The notes: a model not told the origin generated them from the sequence alone. 64,000 bases of DNA from Pandoraea aquatica (GCF_902459565.1 NZ_CABPSN010000001.1:992001-1056000); one strand, 5' to 3'. Shown: positions 17,351 to 26,376, numbered from the stretch's first letter. Numbers and translations: made by a program.

Positions 17351-17466
17351 GATGGCCGAAAATGGCCAGCATTTCATGCACGGGACTGCGAGAATCACGA
17401 GCGGGCCCGGCTCCCCTTCCCCTTTCTCATATCCCCATCGGCCGCGGCCTTCAGTGGAGAGCAGAC

Positions 17467-17943
17467 ATGGCATCAGGCGAACACGAGTACCGCGTCACCG
17501 TGGAATGGATCGGCAATCAGGGTAGCGGCACATCGGGCTATCGCGCGTACGGACGCAATCACGAGATTCGCACTGAAGGCAAACCCACGATCCCCGGTTC
17601 GTCCGACCCCGCCTTTCGTGGCGACGCGTCGCGCTGGAATCCGGAAGATTTGCTGGTCGCGTCGGCGAGCGCCTGTCACAAGCTCTGGTATCTGCATCTG
17701 TGCGCCGAGGCCGGGATTGTGGTCGAACGGTATGAGGACAACGCCGTCGGCACGATGCTCGACACGCCGACCGAAGGCCGCTTCACACGCATCGTGCTGC
17801 GCCCACACGTCGCGATTCGCGCAGGTGGCGACGTCGCGCTCGCCGAACATCTGCATCACGCCGCGCACGAGAAGTGCTACATCGCGAACTCGGTCAATTT
17901 CCCCATCGATTGCGAGCCGGTGATCGAGACGGTCGAGGTTTGA
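17467..17943 (+). CDS. OsmC family protein
   Basis: 158-aa OsmC/Ohr-fold protein, a likely thiol peroxidase acting on organic hydroperoxides, or the YhfA-like subgroup. The two active-site cysteines are visible in SASACHKLWYLHLC and HEKCYIANS; the start YRVTVEWIGNQGSGTSGYRAYGR is typical of the family. ATG 17467 is preceded by GTGGAGAG at a good distance. It is a single gene; a strong terminator follows at 18008. Confidence 0.87.
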   Translation: MASGEHEYRVTVEWIGNQGSGTSGYRAYGRNHEIRTEGKPTIPGSSDPAFRGDASRWNPEDLLVASASACHKLWYLHLCAEAGIVVERYEDNAVGTMLDTPTEGRFTRIVLRPHVAIRAGGDVALAEHLHHAAHEKCYIANSVNFPIDCEPVIETVEV

Positions 17944-18007
17944 CGTCGCTCGATTCGAAAGATCGATTGACCCTCTCGTGACGGCTTGATATGATCGGTT
18001 CACTTTG

Positions 18008-18047
18008 AAAACGCCCTCCCGGTTCGCCGGGAGGGCGTTTCGTTTTG
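18008..18047 (+). terminator. Strong rho-independent terminator
   Basis: 14-bp perfect stem (AAACGCCCTCCCGG and its complement) with a TTCG tetraloop, followed by a T-rich tail. It terminates the osmC transcript just before the next gene. Confidence 0.9.
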
Positions 18048-18075
18048 GTTCCACTCACAACGTAGGAACCAAGAC

Positions 18076-18882
18076 ATGACTATTTCCGCTGAACGTTTCG
18101 CCGGTGCTGGCAACCTCCTCGGCCATGCACGATACGGCAACGGTCCCACGCCCGTGCTCGTCATGCACGACTGGCTCGGCGATCACACCAGCTTCGACGC
18201 CACGATGCCATGGCTCGACGGTAGCGCCTTCACTTACGTCTTCGTCGATCTGCGCGGTTACGGGCTCTCCATCGATCTGACGGGCGATTACACGGTGAAC
18301 GAAATTGCCGCCGATTGCCTCAGGCTCGCCGATCACCTCGGCTGGTCGCGCTTTCACGTGATCGGTCATTCGATGACGGGGATGGTGACGCAACGTCTGG
18401 CGGTCGATGCACCGTCGCGCGTTGCCAGCGCCATCGCCGTGTGCCCCGTGTCGGCGGCCGGGAACCGACTGCCCCCCGAAGCCCTCGCCTTCTTCTCCAG
18501 CACGACACAAGACGACGATGCCCTGCGACGATTGTTCAAGTTCGTCAGCGGCGGGCTGTCCGACGTCTGGGTGGATCGTAAAGTCTGGCAGAACCGCACC
18601 ACGGTCTCACCAAGCTGCCGCGCGCGATACCTCGATATGCTGGTGACGACGGATTTCGCCGCAGAAGTTCAGGGGGTAGAAAGGATGAAAACCCCATTTC
18701 TGGTGATCGTCGGTGACAAAGATCCCGGAATCGATGCGGCCGCAATGGCTCAGACCTTTCTCGCATGGCATCCCAACGCCACGCTAGAAGTCATGCCGAA
18801 CTGCGGGCACTACCCGATGCAGGCGTGTCCGCCGTATTTCGCGACCACGATCGAGGCGTTCCTCACGCACCACAGCGTCTGA
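18076..18882 (+). CDS. Alpha/beta hydrolase
   Basis: 268-aa alpha/beta-fold hydrolase. Nucleophile elbow GHSMTG, acid in VGDKDPG and His in CGHYPM give a complete Ser-Asp-His triad; the oxyanion region is VMHDWLGDHTSF. Substrate unknown; it looks like the esterase/lactonase type of single-domain hydrolases. It starts 28 nt after the strong terminator, so its promoter probably overlaps that hairpin or lies in the osmC 3' end. Confidence 0.85.
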   Translation: MTISAERFAGAGNLLGHARYGNGPTPVLVMHDWLGDHTSFDATMPWLDGSAFTYVFVDLRGYGLSIDLTGDYTVNEIAADCLRLADHLGWSRFHVIGHSMTGMVTQRLAVDAPSRVASAIAVCPVSAAGNRLPPEALAFFSSTTQDDDALRRLFKFVSGGLSDVWVDRKVWQNRTTVSPSCRARYLDMLVTTDFAAEVQGVERMKTPFLVIVGDKDPGIDAAAMAQTFLAWHPNATLEVMPNCGHYPMQACPPYFATTIEAFLTHHSV

Positions 18883-18902
18883 TCCCGTCAGTCTGACGTC
18901 CG

Positions 18903-19803
18903 TCATTCATCCAGCAACGCCATGAGGGTCATGGCGTTGCGCTGGCCCTGATCCTCGTAGTTGTTGTTGAACACGACGTACACGCGCGCAACGACTTTGG
19001 CGATCACGCGGATCGGATCGACCAGCGCGGCCAGTTCCGCTTCGCGATAGTCGTAGTTGAAGCGGTCGGACGCCGCCGTGCTATCACGCGCATTCCACGT
19101 CTGCTGATTACGCCCATGCAGACGCACGACCGCCGCGAGTGGCGACGTCGTCTCCCAGACTTGCGCAATGCTGTTCGTGAAGCCCTGCGGCTCGTCCACC
19201 GTCGTGTTGACCCAGCCCATCTCACGCAACCACGCGAGTGTCTTGTCGCTACGGTCGCCGTCGAACCATCCGCGATGCCGGAACTCGGCAGCGATGCCAT
19301 AACCCGTCATGCGTTGTGCGCAGGCTTCGACATGCTCACGGCTCGTCTTGTCCCCCGTCAGCCACGGCGGAAACTGGAAGTGGACCAGACCGAGCTTTCC
19401 GGCCTCACGTAGCGGCTCGATGGCCTCCAGATAGCGCCGCCAGATCTCGTCGATCAGCTCGCTCGGCAGGTCTTTGTAATAGACGTTCGCGCGCGGTCCC
19501 GGTGGCAATTCAGGCTGGAGATCCTTTGGGAAAGCGATGCGCGGGGTCTGGTGGCCCGTGAGCAGGCGGAATGCTTTGATATTGAAGACGAACGCGTCCG
19601 GGGTGCGCTCGACCCACAGCTGCGCATTGGATGGATCCCGAAGGCATCGCGTAGTAGCTGCTGTCGACCTCGACCATCGGAAACTGGCTGGCATAGAAGC
19701 GCAGGCGCGCTTCGGCAGACGTGTGTCCCGGTGGATAAAACCGCTTGCAGGCAATCAGCGATTTGTCCGTCCACGACGCGGTACCGACATAGATCTTGCC
19801 CAT
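18903..19803 (-). pseudogene. DUF72 protein gene with a frameshift
   Basis: DUF72 (TIM-barrel, YecE-like, function unknown) split between two frames. The N-terminal part from ATG 19803 (MGKIYVGTASWTDKSLI to VDSSYYAMPS) is in one frame; the rest (NAQLWVERTPDAFVFNIKAF to NAMTLMALLDE) is in another. The switch lies at about 19625-19640, where the total length (901 nt) shows one extra base. A GGGAGG ribosome site precedes the ATG, and both parts are well conserved, so the lesion is recent or a sequencing error. The unbroken part downstream alone (to 19754 in its frame) has no proper start. Confidence 0.8.
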
Positions 19804-19930
19804 CCCGGAGCCTCCCATTGGCGCGACGCCAGCGGCGCTTGCGCCAGCTCGCCATCCCCTGCTGCCATCTCGGGCAGCCATTGCGCACCGCGTTTGCGAC
19901 GTCCCGATATTTCGGCATCTTTCGCACCAG

Positions 19931-20087
19931 TATAGGCGTGCGTTCATGCGCTCCGGCGGCGTGGCTTTCGACGTTAAGCGCCGGGTGAAGCCAAGCTCGG
20001 CGGACGGGGACTGGACTAGGACGAACGCATGAAATACTGCATGCACATCTGATCCGGCACGCGCTCCCCGCGGCGTGCCGTTTATAC
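19931..20087 (+). ncRNA. Possible structured RNA or 5' leader before the flavin reductase
   Basis: Noncoding stretch between the DUF72 and flavin reductase genes with nested inverted repeats: TTCATGCG (19943) pairs with CGCATGAA (20026), TGGCTT (19962) with AAGCCA (19988), and GGCACGC (20056) with GCGTGCC (20073), and then an intrinsic terminator at 20088. It could be a small RNA of about 170 nt or an attenuated leader. I do not recognise a known riboswitch class, including FMN. Confidence 0.3.
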
Positions 20088-20119
20088 GGCCCGCAGCTGA
20101 CCCTGCGGGCCGCCTTTTT
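20087..20119 (+). terminator. Intrinsic terminator upstream of the flavin reductase
   Basis: Stem GGCCCGCAG/CTGCGGGCC with a 6-nt loop, then GCCTTTTT. There is no plus-strand gene upstream in the preceding 1.2 kb, so it ends either a small RNA or an attenuated leader of the gene starting at 20202. Confidence 0.75.
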
Positions 20120-20201
20120 CGGATGGCATACCGCGCGCTATCATGGTCCGCCATCAACATGCGGCCCGACAACGGATCGCCGCCTGCACGGACCTCTTGC
20201 C

Positions 20202-20774
20202 ATGACCGAACGCCTGCCCGTCGAACTCCCCAAAGCCTACCGTCTGCTCAACCACGGCCCGACCGTTCTCGTGGGAAGCGCGCACGACGGCCGCCGTAAC
20301 GTGATGGCCGCCGCGTGGTCGATGCCGCTCGACTTCTCGCCGCCGAAGGTGGCCGTCGTCATCGACCGCAATACGCTCACGCGTGAACTGGTCGAAGCCT
20401 CGGGTGAGTTCTCGCTGAATGTGCCCGCGCGCTTGATCGCGCGTGAAACGCTGGCGGTCGGCTCGGTGTCCGGACGCGACACCGACAAGTTCGCCGAAGG
20501 CACCGGCCTGACAGCCTTCGCCGGCTCGCACATCGCCGCACCGCTCATCGACGGCTGCCTCGCCTGGCTCGAATGCCGGGTGATTCCCGAGCCGCACAAC
20601 CAGGATCGCTACGACCTGTTCCTCGGCGAAGTCGTGGCGGCCTGGGCCGATCCGCGTGCGTTTCGCGACGGACACTGGCAGTTCGAGCCCGGCACGTCGC
20701 GCAGCCTGCATTACATCGCCGGTGGCAACTTCTTCGAGACCGGCGAAGCCTTCGAAGTCAAACCCGGCGCCTAG
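20202..20774 (+). CDS. Flavin reductase-like FMN-binding protein
   Basis: 190-aa flavin reductase family protein (split-barrel FMN-binding domain). Family features: NVMAAAWSMPLDFSPPKVAVVIDRNTLTRELVEASGEFSLNVP, then the conserved GSVSGRDTDKFAEGTGL segment and a C-terminal half with LDLFLGEVVAAW-like strands. It may supply reduced FMN or act as an NAD(P)H:flavin oxidoreductase; no monooxygenase partner is adjacent. The ATG follows the leader described at 19931. Confidence 0.85.
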   Translation: MTERLPVELPKAYRLLNHGPTVLVGSAHDGRRNVMAAAWSMPLDFSPPKVAVVIDRNTLTRELVEASGEFSLNVPARLIARETLAVGSVSGRDTDKFAEGTGLTAFAGSHIAAPLIDGCLAWLECRVIPEPHNQDRYDLFLGEVVAAWADPRAFRDGHWQFEPGTSRSLHYIAGGNFFETGEAFEVKPGA

Positions 20775-20801
20775 CCCGACACTTCTCTGCGACAACACTC
20801 A

Positions 20802-22370
20802 ATGAGCCACACTCTGCCGCCGCGCCGCACGACCGACAGCACCGATAGCCTCTACAGTAGCGATCGTCCCGCACAGACCGCGCACGCCCTGTGGCGCACG
20901 GGCGGTATGAGTGGCTTGGGTGGCATGCACAATGCGGCAGACAGGGTCGACGTCGTGGATGCGGGTGCGGGGACCATCACGTCGCCCTATTTGCCAAGTA
21001 GCCCCGGGCGGGGCAGAATTGACAGCGTTACGGATGTCTTCGATCGTGAGTCCACGTGGCTCCACGCCCGTTCGACCGTAGCGGCTGAACCCTCTGCGAA
21101 GTCTGTGCCGAGCGCATCGCCTTTCATGGCTGCGGCGTCCGGCGTGTCGCTTGCATCTGCTGTGCGCTTCGAGCATCACGAGTCGTTCGAACCTTTCGTG
21201 CAGTTGCCGAATTCGCGGCCCGAACCATCTCCGTCAACGGCACTGCTGTCGTCCACCCGCTGGGCCCTGCCCACCCGTCGCGACATGACTGCATCCGGCC
21301 ACGATTCCTCCGACGCCAACGATCTCAACGACGCCCGCGCCCGCCTCCTGCGCTCGGCCGGCTCGCCCCTTGGACGCGCCACCGGCGTGGGCCTCGACGA
21401 GGCGGAGCGCCTCGCCGCGCTGCGTCGTTACGAGATTCTCGACACCCCGCCCGAACCCGCCTTCGACCGTATCGTGCGGCTCGCCTCGCACGTGCTGGGC
21501 GCGCCGATCTCGCTCGTCTCCCTGATCGACGAATCGCGCCAGTGGTTCAAGGCGCGCCGCGGCATCGACGCCTCGCAAACGCCGCGCTCGATGGCGTTCT
21601 GCGCCCACGCCATTCTCAGCGACGACGTACTCGTCGTGCCCGACGCCCGTGCCGACCGGCGCTTCGCCGACAATCCGCTCGTGACCGGCGACCCGAACAT
21701 CCGTTTCTATGCCGGTGCGCCGCTGCGCACGCCCGAAGGGCATCGGCTGGGCACGCTGTGCGTGATCGACCGCCGTCCCCGCGATCTCGACGACGAGAAA
21801 CGCGGCTTGCTGGCCGATCTGTCCGCCCTCGTGGTGGATGAACTCGAACTGCGCCGCGTGAACCGGGTGCTCGGCGACATGGCGATGCGCGACGGCCTGA
21901 CCGGCCTGCTCAACCGCCGGGCTTTCCTCATGCAGGCCGACCGGCTGTTCGCGGTTGCCCGCGCGCAGCAGCGTCGCCTGGCGGTGCTGATGCTCGACAT
22001 CGACCACTTCAAGGGGATCAACGACACCTGGGGCCATGCCATCGGTGACCGGGTGATCGTCGAGTTGACGCTGGTCTTGCGGGCCGCGCTGCGCAAGAGT
22101 ACTGTGATCGGCCGTCTGGGCGGCGAGGAGTTCGCCGTACTGCTACCCGAGGCCGATGCACAACGTGCCTTGCAGGCGGCGGAGCGCATGCTCGTCGCGA
22201 TCAACGGCGCGAGCGTGCCTGGCCCGAACGGTCCGGTGCGCTTTTCTGCCAGCATCGGCGTCGCAAGCCTCGGCCCGGACGACGCCGATTTCGGCACCCT
22301 GCTGCAACGCGCCGACCGCGCGCTTTATGCGGCCAAGCAAGCCGGCCGCAATCGTGTGGCCGTGCTGTGA
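20802..22370 (+). CDS. GAF-GGDEF diguanylate cyclase
   Basis: Up to 522 aa, soluble. Residues about 195-345 form a GAF domain of the type starting EAERLAALRRYEILDTPPEPAFDRIVRLAS with SMAFCAHAI; residues 355-520 form GGDEF with DGLTGLLNRR and an intact GGEEF (RLGGEEFAVLLPEAD), so an active cyclase is predicted. The first ~190 residues are low complexity without recognisable homology; the ATG at 21282 (MTASGHDSSDAN) is a realistic alternative start, and neither has a good ribosome site. No membrane segment is seen, so the GAF domain should sense a cytoplasmic ligand. Confidence 0.85.
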   Translation: MSHTLPPRRTTDSTDSLYSSDRPAQTAHALWRTGGMSGLGGMHNAADRVDVVDAGAGTITSPYLPSSPGRGRIDSVTDVFDRESTWLHARSTVAAEPSAKSVPSASPFMAAASGVSLASAVRFEHHESFEPFVQLPNSRPEPSPSTALLSSTRWALPTRRDMTASGHDSSDANDLNDARARLLRSAGSPLGRATGVGLDEAERLAALRRYEILDTPPEPAFDRIVRLASHVLGAPISLVSLIDESRQWFKARRGIDASQTPRSMAFCAHAILSDDVLVVPDARADRRFADNPLVTGDPNIRFYAGAPLRTPEGHRLGTLCVIDRRPRDLDDEKRGLLADLSALVVDELELRRVNRVLGDMAMRDGLTGLLNRRAFLMQADRLFAVARAQQRRLAVLMLDIDHFKGINDTWGHAIGDRVIVELTLVLRAALRKSTVIGRLGGEEFAVLLPEADAQRALQAAERMLVAINGASVPGPNGPVRFSASIGVASLGPDDADFGTLLQRADRALYAAKQAGRNRVAVL

Positions 22371-22441
22371 TTTTCAACCCCCGTCGACCGATCACGACCG
22401 ATCACGACCGGGATCGACTGAAGACGTAAGCCACCACCCCA

Positions 22442-23020
22442 ATGGGCAAGAGCCGACTCGAAGCATTTAGCGATGGCGTGATCGCCATCATCATCACCAT
22501 CATGGTGCTGGAGATGAAAGCGCCGCACGGCAGCGAACTGGCGGACCTGCTGCCGGTCGCGCCGACGTTCCTCACTTACATCCTCAGCTATGTCTATGTC
22601 GGCCTGTACTGGAACAACCACCACCATCTTTTCCAGGTGGTCCAGAAGGTGTCCGGCGGCGTTCTGTGGGCCAACCTGCACCTGCTGTTCTGGCTGTCGC
22701 TGATTCCGTTCGTCACGCACTGGCTTGGTGAGAACCACTTCACCGCCTGGCCGACGGCGCTCTACGGCGTGGTGCTGTGCATGGCCGCCATTGCCCACTA
22801 CATTCTGTCGCGCACCCTGCTGGCCGTGCACGACGGCGGCAACAAGAAACTGGCCGACGCCCTCGGGCGCGACTACAAGGGCAAGCTGTCGGTGGTGGTC
22901 TACGCCGTGGCCATCGGGCTGGCGTTCGTCGTGCCGGCGGTCTCGCTGGCGCTGTACGCGCTCATGGCCGCCGTGTGGCTGATTCCGGACCGCCGCATCG
23001 AACACGTGATCGAGAAGTGA
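22442..23020 (+). CDS. TMEM175 family (DUF1211) potassium channel-like protein
   Basis: 192-aa membrane protein with the family-defining RxxxFSDG motif in the first helix (RLEAFSDGVIAIIITIMVLEMKAP) and the HHHLFQVV segment after helix 2. About six hydrophobic segments. Bacterial members of this family form K+-permeable tetrameric channels, so K+ leak or membrane potential control is the likely role. It is followed within 80 nt by the S4-domain gene. Confidence 0.85.
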   Translation: MGKSRLEAFSDGVIAIIITIMVLEMKAPHGSELADLLPVAPTFLTYILSYVYVGLYWNNHHHLFQVVQKVSGGVLWANLHLLFWLSLIPFVTHWLGENHFTAWPTALYGVVLCMAAIAHYILSRTLLAVHDGGNKKLADALGRDYKGKLSVVVYAVAIGLAFVVPAVSLALYALMAAVWLIPDRRIEHVIEK

Positions 23021-23095
23021 TCCCTACGGCACCAACGCTGCACGCGGCGGCGGCAGTCGACGCGCACCCAGTTTTTCCGTAGTATCCGCACCACT

Positions 23096-23314
23096 ATGCA
23101 AAACGTAACTTTTGAACTGACGGGCGAATTCGTCGCCCTGAACGACCTGCTCAAGCTCACCGGCGTCGTCGATTCCGGCGGCGCGGGCAAAGTCATGGTG
23201 GCCAACGGCGCGGTCAGCGTCGACGGCCAGATCGAGACCCGCAAGACCTGCAAGATCCGTGCGGGTCAGACAGTCGCGGTCGACGGCGTGCGTATCCGGG
23301 TCAAGGCCGCCTGA
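23096..23314 (+). CDS. Small S4-domain RNA-binding protein (YbcJ-like)
   Basis: 72-aa protein consisting of one S4 RNA-binding domain: LNDLLKLTGVVDSGGAGKVMVANGAVSVDGQIETRKTCKIRAGQTVAVDG, matching the YbcJ/RlbA-like group of ribosome-associated small proteins. Likely binds structured RNA; precise role unknown. Confidence 0.85.
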   Translation: MQNVTFELTGEFVALNDLLKLTGVVDSGGAGKVMVANGAVSVDGQIETRKTCKIRAGQTVAVDGVRIRVKAA

Positions 23315-23373
23315 AGAAAGCCTGAAGGGAGCCCGAAGGGATTCTCCCACGTGAGCCTGCCCCCGCAGGTCGC

Positions 23374-23379
23374 TATACT
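23374..23379 (+). promoter_or_regulatory. Candidate -10 element of the PAS-GAF-GGDEF-EAL gene
   Basis: TATACT, 74 nt upstream of ATG 23453. The -35 region is weak. Its presence downstream of the possible GTG start at 23351 supports the later start. Confidence 0.35.
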
Positions 23380-23452
23380 TGAAAGCGATTTTGGCGTGTC
23401 AGCCCCAGTCACCCCCGACAATGATTGCAGGACGTCCGAGGAGGCCCTTGCG

Positions 23453-26089
23453 ATGGTCGTGCCCGGATCACCGTCCGCCACGGGCGCCACACCGGCCCCC
23501 GGACGCGAAGCGCTGCTCGAAGCTCTCGACCGGTCGCTGGGCACACTCACGCTCACGCCGAACGGCCTCATCGCCGACGTTAACGACAAATTCCTCGGCG
23601 TCTTCGGGTACACCCGCGCTCAACTGGTCGGCAAACCGCACGCCATGCTATGCGACCCGGCCGACCCGACGTGCGGCGACGCCCTCGCGCAGGTGCTCAC
23701 CACGCGGCGCTCGCACACCGATCAAGTCCGCCGCTTTCGCCATGACGGCAGCACCGTGTGGCTCGAAGCGACGTACAACCCTATCTTCGACGACGACGGC
23801 AAGCTCACCTTTGTGATCAAACTGGCCGTCGACGTGACGGCCCGCGTAGCACGTCAGGCCGCCGACGACGCGCGCCTGCATCTGCTGTCGCTCGGTGTCG
23901 ACGAGACGGACAATGCCGTGCTCATCACCGACGCCCAGAGCCGCGTCTGTTACGTGAACGCAGGCTTCACCCGCATGCTCGGTTACGCGGCGAGCGAGGT
24001 CGTCGGCCAGTCGGTGCACGCGTCTTCGAGCGAAAGTCCGATGGACGAATTCGCAAGCGGTGCGGCAGCGGTTGAGGTCAAGCAAGCCATCTCCGGGTGC
24101 CTCGTCTCCGCGCGCGACGGCCGCAGTTGCCATTGCGAAGTGCTGGTGCGCACCGCGCAGCGTCAACCGCTGTGGGTCTCCGTCGTGACGAACCCGATTC
24201 TCGACGCACAGGGCAAGCTCGTGAACGCCGTGGTGCTGTTCACGGACATCACGCAATCGAAGATTCAGGAAGTGTTGCAGCACAAGGCGCTTGCCGCGAT
24301 GGTGCGCGACGCGCCGCTCGTGGAAGTGCTCACGCTCGTGTGCCGCGAACTGGAGCAGATTGCCCCGGAAGTGATGGCCTCGGTCGTGCGCGTGGATGCC
24401 GAAGGCAAGCTGCGGCCGCAAGCCGGGCCCAGTCTGCCGGCGCAATATCACCAGACCATCGATGGCATCGCCATTGGCCCGAACGTCGGCACATGCGGCA
24501 CAGCGGCGTTTCTGGCGCGGCCGGTGACCGTGACCGACATCGCCAACGATCCGCGCTGGGCCGATTATCGCGAGATGGCGACCGAATTCGGACTGGCGGC
24601 GTCCTGGGCCATGCCGATCATCGCGAACGACGGCCGGGTGCTCGGCGTGCTGGCGTTCTACTACCGCACGGCGCGCGGCCCGGACGCCCTGCACGAGCGG
24701 CTGGTCGACGTCTGCGTGCATCTGTGCAAACTCGCCTTCGAGCGCGACGAATCGCGCACACGCATCCGTCAACTGGCGTTCTCCGACAGCCTGACCGGGC
24801 TGCCCAATCGCAGCATGCTCGGCGTGCTCGCCGCACAGGCCATCGCAAGTGCGTCGGAGCTGAACACGCGCATGGCGGTCATCTTCATCGATCTGGATCG
24901 CTTCAAGCAGGTCAACGATTCGCTCGGCCATCAGGCCGGCGACGTCTTGCTGCGCACGATTGCCCAGCGCTTGCGGCGTTCGCTGCGTGGCGCGGATATC
25001 GTGGCGCGGCTCTCGGGCGACGAGTTCGTTGCCGTGCTCACCGAATGCGATCCGGAACGGCTCGACATCGCCATCGAGCGCATGCGCACCGCGCTGACGG
25101 CCCCGTGTCAGGTCGACGGCGTGACGCTCGTGCCGTCGGGCAGCTTCGGCATCAGCCTATACCCGAACCACGGACGGGAATTCGACATCCTGCTGCAACG
25201 CGCGGACATGGCGATGTATCAGGCGAAGATGACGAGCCCGGGGAGCGTGCGCTTTTACCACGAGGACATGAACGTCCACGCGCAAGAACGGCTGGAGCTG
25301 GAGACCGCCATGCGCGACGCGCTGCGTCTGGGCAAGCTTCAGTTGTTCTATCAGCCGCAGATCAATCTGCTCGACGAGTCGGTGTACGGCGCGGAGGCCC
25401 TCTCGCGCTGGACGCACCCGCAGTACGGCGAGGTGCCGCCGTCGCGCTTCATTGCGCTGGCCGAGGAATGCGGCCTGATCGGCGAGCTGGGCATGTGGAC
25501 GCTACGCGAATCGTGCCGTCAACTGGCCGACTGGCGTCGGCGCGGTGTCGGCATCAGTAACGTGTCGGTCAATCTGTCGCCGACCAACTTCCACGATCAC
25601 GATCTGCCGCACATGATTGCCGAGGCACTGGCCGATCATGAACTACCGCCGTCCTGTCTGGCCATCGAAATCACGGAAAGCGTGCTGATGGATCACAACC
25701 CCAGCACGCTGCGCATCATCGAGGAAGTCCACAACCTGGGCGTGCGCCTGTCGATGGACGACTTCGGCACCGGGTATTCGAGTCTCGGCTATCTGCGCCG
25801 GTTGCCGGTGTCGGAGCTGAAACTCGACCGGAGCTTCGTGCACGACATTGCGCGCGACGAAACGGTGCGTGCGCTGACCAATGCGATCATCAGCATCGGT
25901 CGCAATCTGCATCTCACCGTGGTGGCCGAAGGGGTGGAAGACGAAGCCCAGCGAGACTTGCTGGTCGCGCAGGGCTATCGTGTGGCGCAGGGGTATCTGT
26001 TCTCCCCTGCCCTGAGTGCGGACGATCTGGAACGCTGGCTCGAACGCTGGTCCGCTCAGCGACGCTCGCCCGACCCTGTTCAATCCTGA
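23453..26089 (+). CDS. PAS-PAS-GAF-GGDEF-EAL c-di-GMP signalling protein
   Basis: 878-aa soluble multi-sensor protein with the domain order of DosP-like proteins. PAS1 (about 20-130) is of the flavin/heme type seen in Aer/BdlA (GKPHAMLCDP, WLEATYNPIFDDDG); PAS2 about 145-265; GAF about 280-430 (GTCGTAAFLARPV); GGDEF about 440-600; EAL about 615-865. The GGDEF motif is SGDEF, so cyclase activity is doubtful. The EAL signature is complete (AEALSRW, EITESVL, DDFGTGYSSL, KLDRSFV, VAEGVED), so the net activity should be c-di-GMP hydrolysis. The ATG at 23453 is preferred over GTG 23351 because a GAGGAGG ribosome site lies 8 nt upstream. Confidence 0.9.
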   Translation: MVVPGSPSATGATPAPGREALLEALDRSLGTLTLTPNGLIADVNDKFLGVFGYTRAQLVGKPHAMLCDPADPTCGDALAQVLTTRRSHTDQVRRFRHDGSTVWLEATYNPIFDDDGKLTFVIKLAVDVTARVARQAADDARLHLLSLGVDETDNAVLITDAQSRVCYVNAGFTRMLGYAASEVVGQSVHASSSESPMDEFASGAAAVEVKQAISGCLVSARDGRSCHCEVLVRTAQRQPLWVSVVTNPILDAQGKLVNAVVLFTDITQSKIQEVLQHKALAAMVRDAPLVEVLTLVCRELEQIAPEVMASVVRVDAEGKLRPQAGPSLPAQYHQTIDGIAIGPNVGTCGTAAFLARPVTVTDIANDPRWADYREMATEFGLAASWAMPIIANDGRVLGVLAFYYRTARGPDALHERLVDVCVHLCKLAFERDESRTRIRQLAFSDSLTGLPNRSMLGVLAAQAIASASELNTRMAVIFIDLDRFKQVNDSLGHQAGDVLLRTIAQRLRRSLRGADIVARLSGDEFVAVLTECDPERLDIAIERMRTALTAPCQVDGVTLVPSGSFGISLYPNHGREFDILLQRADMAMYQAKMTSPGSVRFYHEDMNVHAQERLELETAMRDALRLGKLQLFYQPQINLLDESVYGAEALSRWTHPQYGEVPPSRFIALAEECGLIGELGMWTLRESCRQLADWRRRGVGISNVSVNLSPTNFHDHDLPHMIAEALADHELPPSCLAIEITESVLMDHNPSTLRIIEEVHNLGVRLSMDDFGTGYSSLGYLRRLPVSELKLDRSFVHDIARDETVRALTNAIISIGRNLHLTVVAEGVEDEAQRDLLVAQGYRVAQGYLFSPALSADDLERWLERWSAQRRSPDPVQS

Positions 26090-26090
26090 A

Positions 26091-26324
26091 TCAAGGCGCC
26101 AGCCCCAATTCCATCTGATGCAGGGCTGTCTCGATAGCCTGACTCTGCTCGCCGTTGAGCGTATCGGCCGCCACGCTCGTCTCGCGGCGGTAGATCATCT
26201 CGCCGTAGATGTTCGCCAACACGCGCGCTGCCGGACACAACGACAGGTTGCTGTCTGCTGCCTGATGACTGGTCCAGTAGTTGATCGCCTGCTCGATGTC
26301 GGCGATGGAATAGTTGGCTTTCAT
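26091..26324 (-). CDS. DUF3717 protein under a LexA-type operator
   Basis: 77-aa cytoplasmic protein of the DUF3717 family common in Burkholderiaceae (IADIEQAINYWTSH, then a LCPAARVLANIYGEMI segment); function unknown. The ATG at 26324 is chosen because homology begins there; the frame continues far upstream over noncoding DNA. A perfect SOS-box-like palindrome centred on a consensus -10 lies 27-52 bp upstream, so damage-inducible expression is predicted. It ends 1 nt after the EAL gene stop on the other strand (convergent). Confidence 0.78.
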   Translation of the reverse strand: MKANYSIADIEQAINYWTSHQAADSNLSLCPAARVLANIYGEMIYRRETSVAADTLNGEQSQAIETALHQMELGLAP

Positions 26325-26350
26325 GAGATGTCGTGTCTCGCCGTGGAGTG

Positions 26351-26376
26351 GAATACTGTAATTATATACAGTATTC
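26351..26376 (-). promoter_or_regulatory. LexA SOS box with embedded -10
   Basis: Perfect 10-bp inverted arms (GAATACTGTA and TACAGTATTC) with a 6-nt centre. The core fits CTGT-N8-ACAG exactly (26356-26371), as used by LexA in gamma- and betaproteobacteria. The centre read on the minus strand is TATAAT, a consensus -10, so bound LexA would block the promoter of the DUF3717 gene directly. Confidence 0.75.

Noticed and set aside
19931-20119. FMN riboswitch upstream of the flavin reductase
   Set aside because: None of the conserved RFN core segments can be seen; reported only as an unassigned structure.
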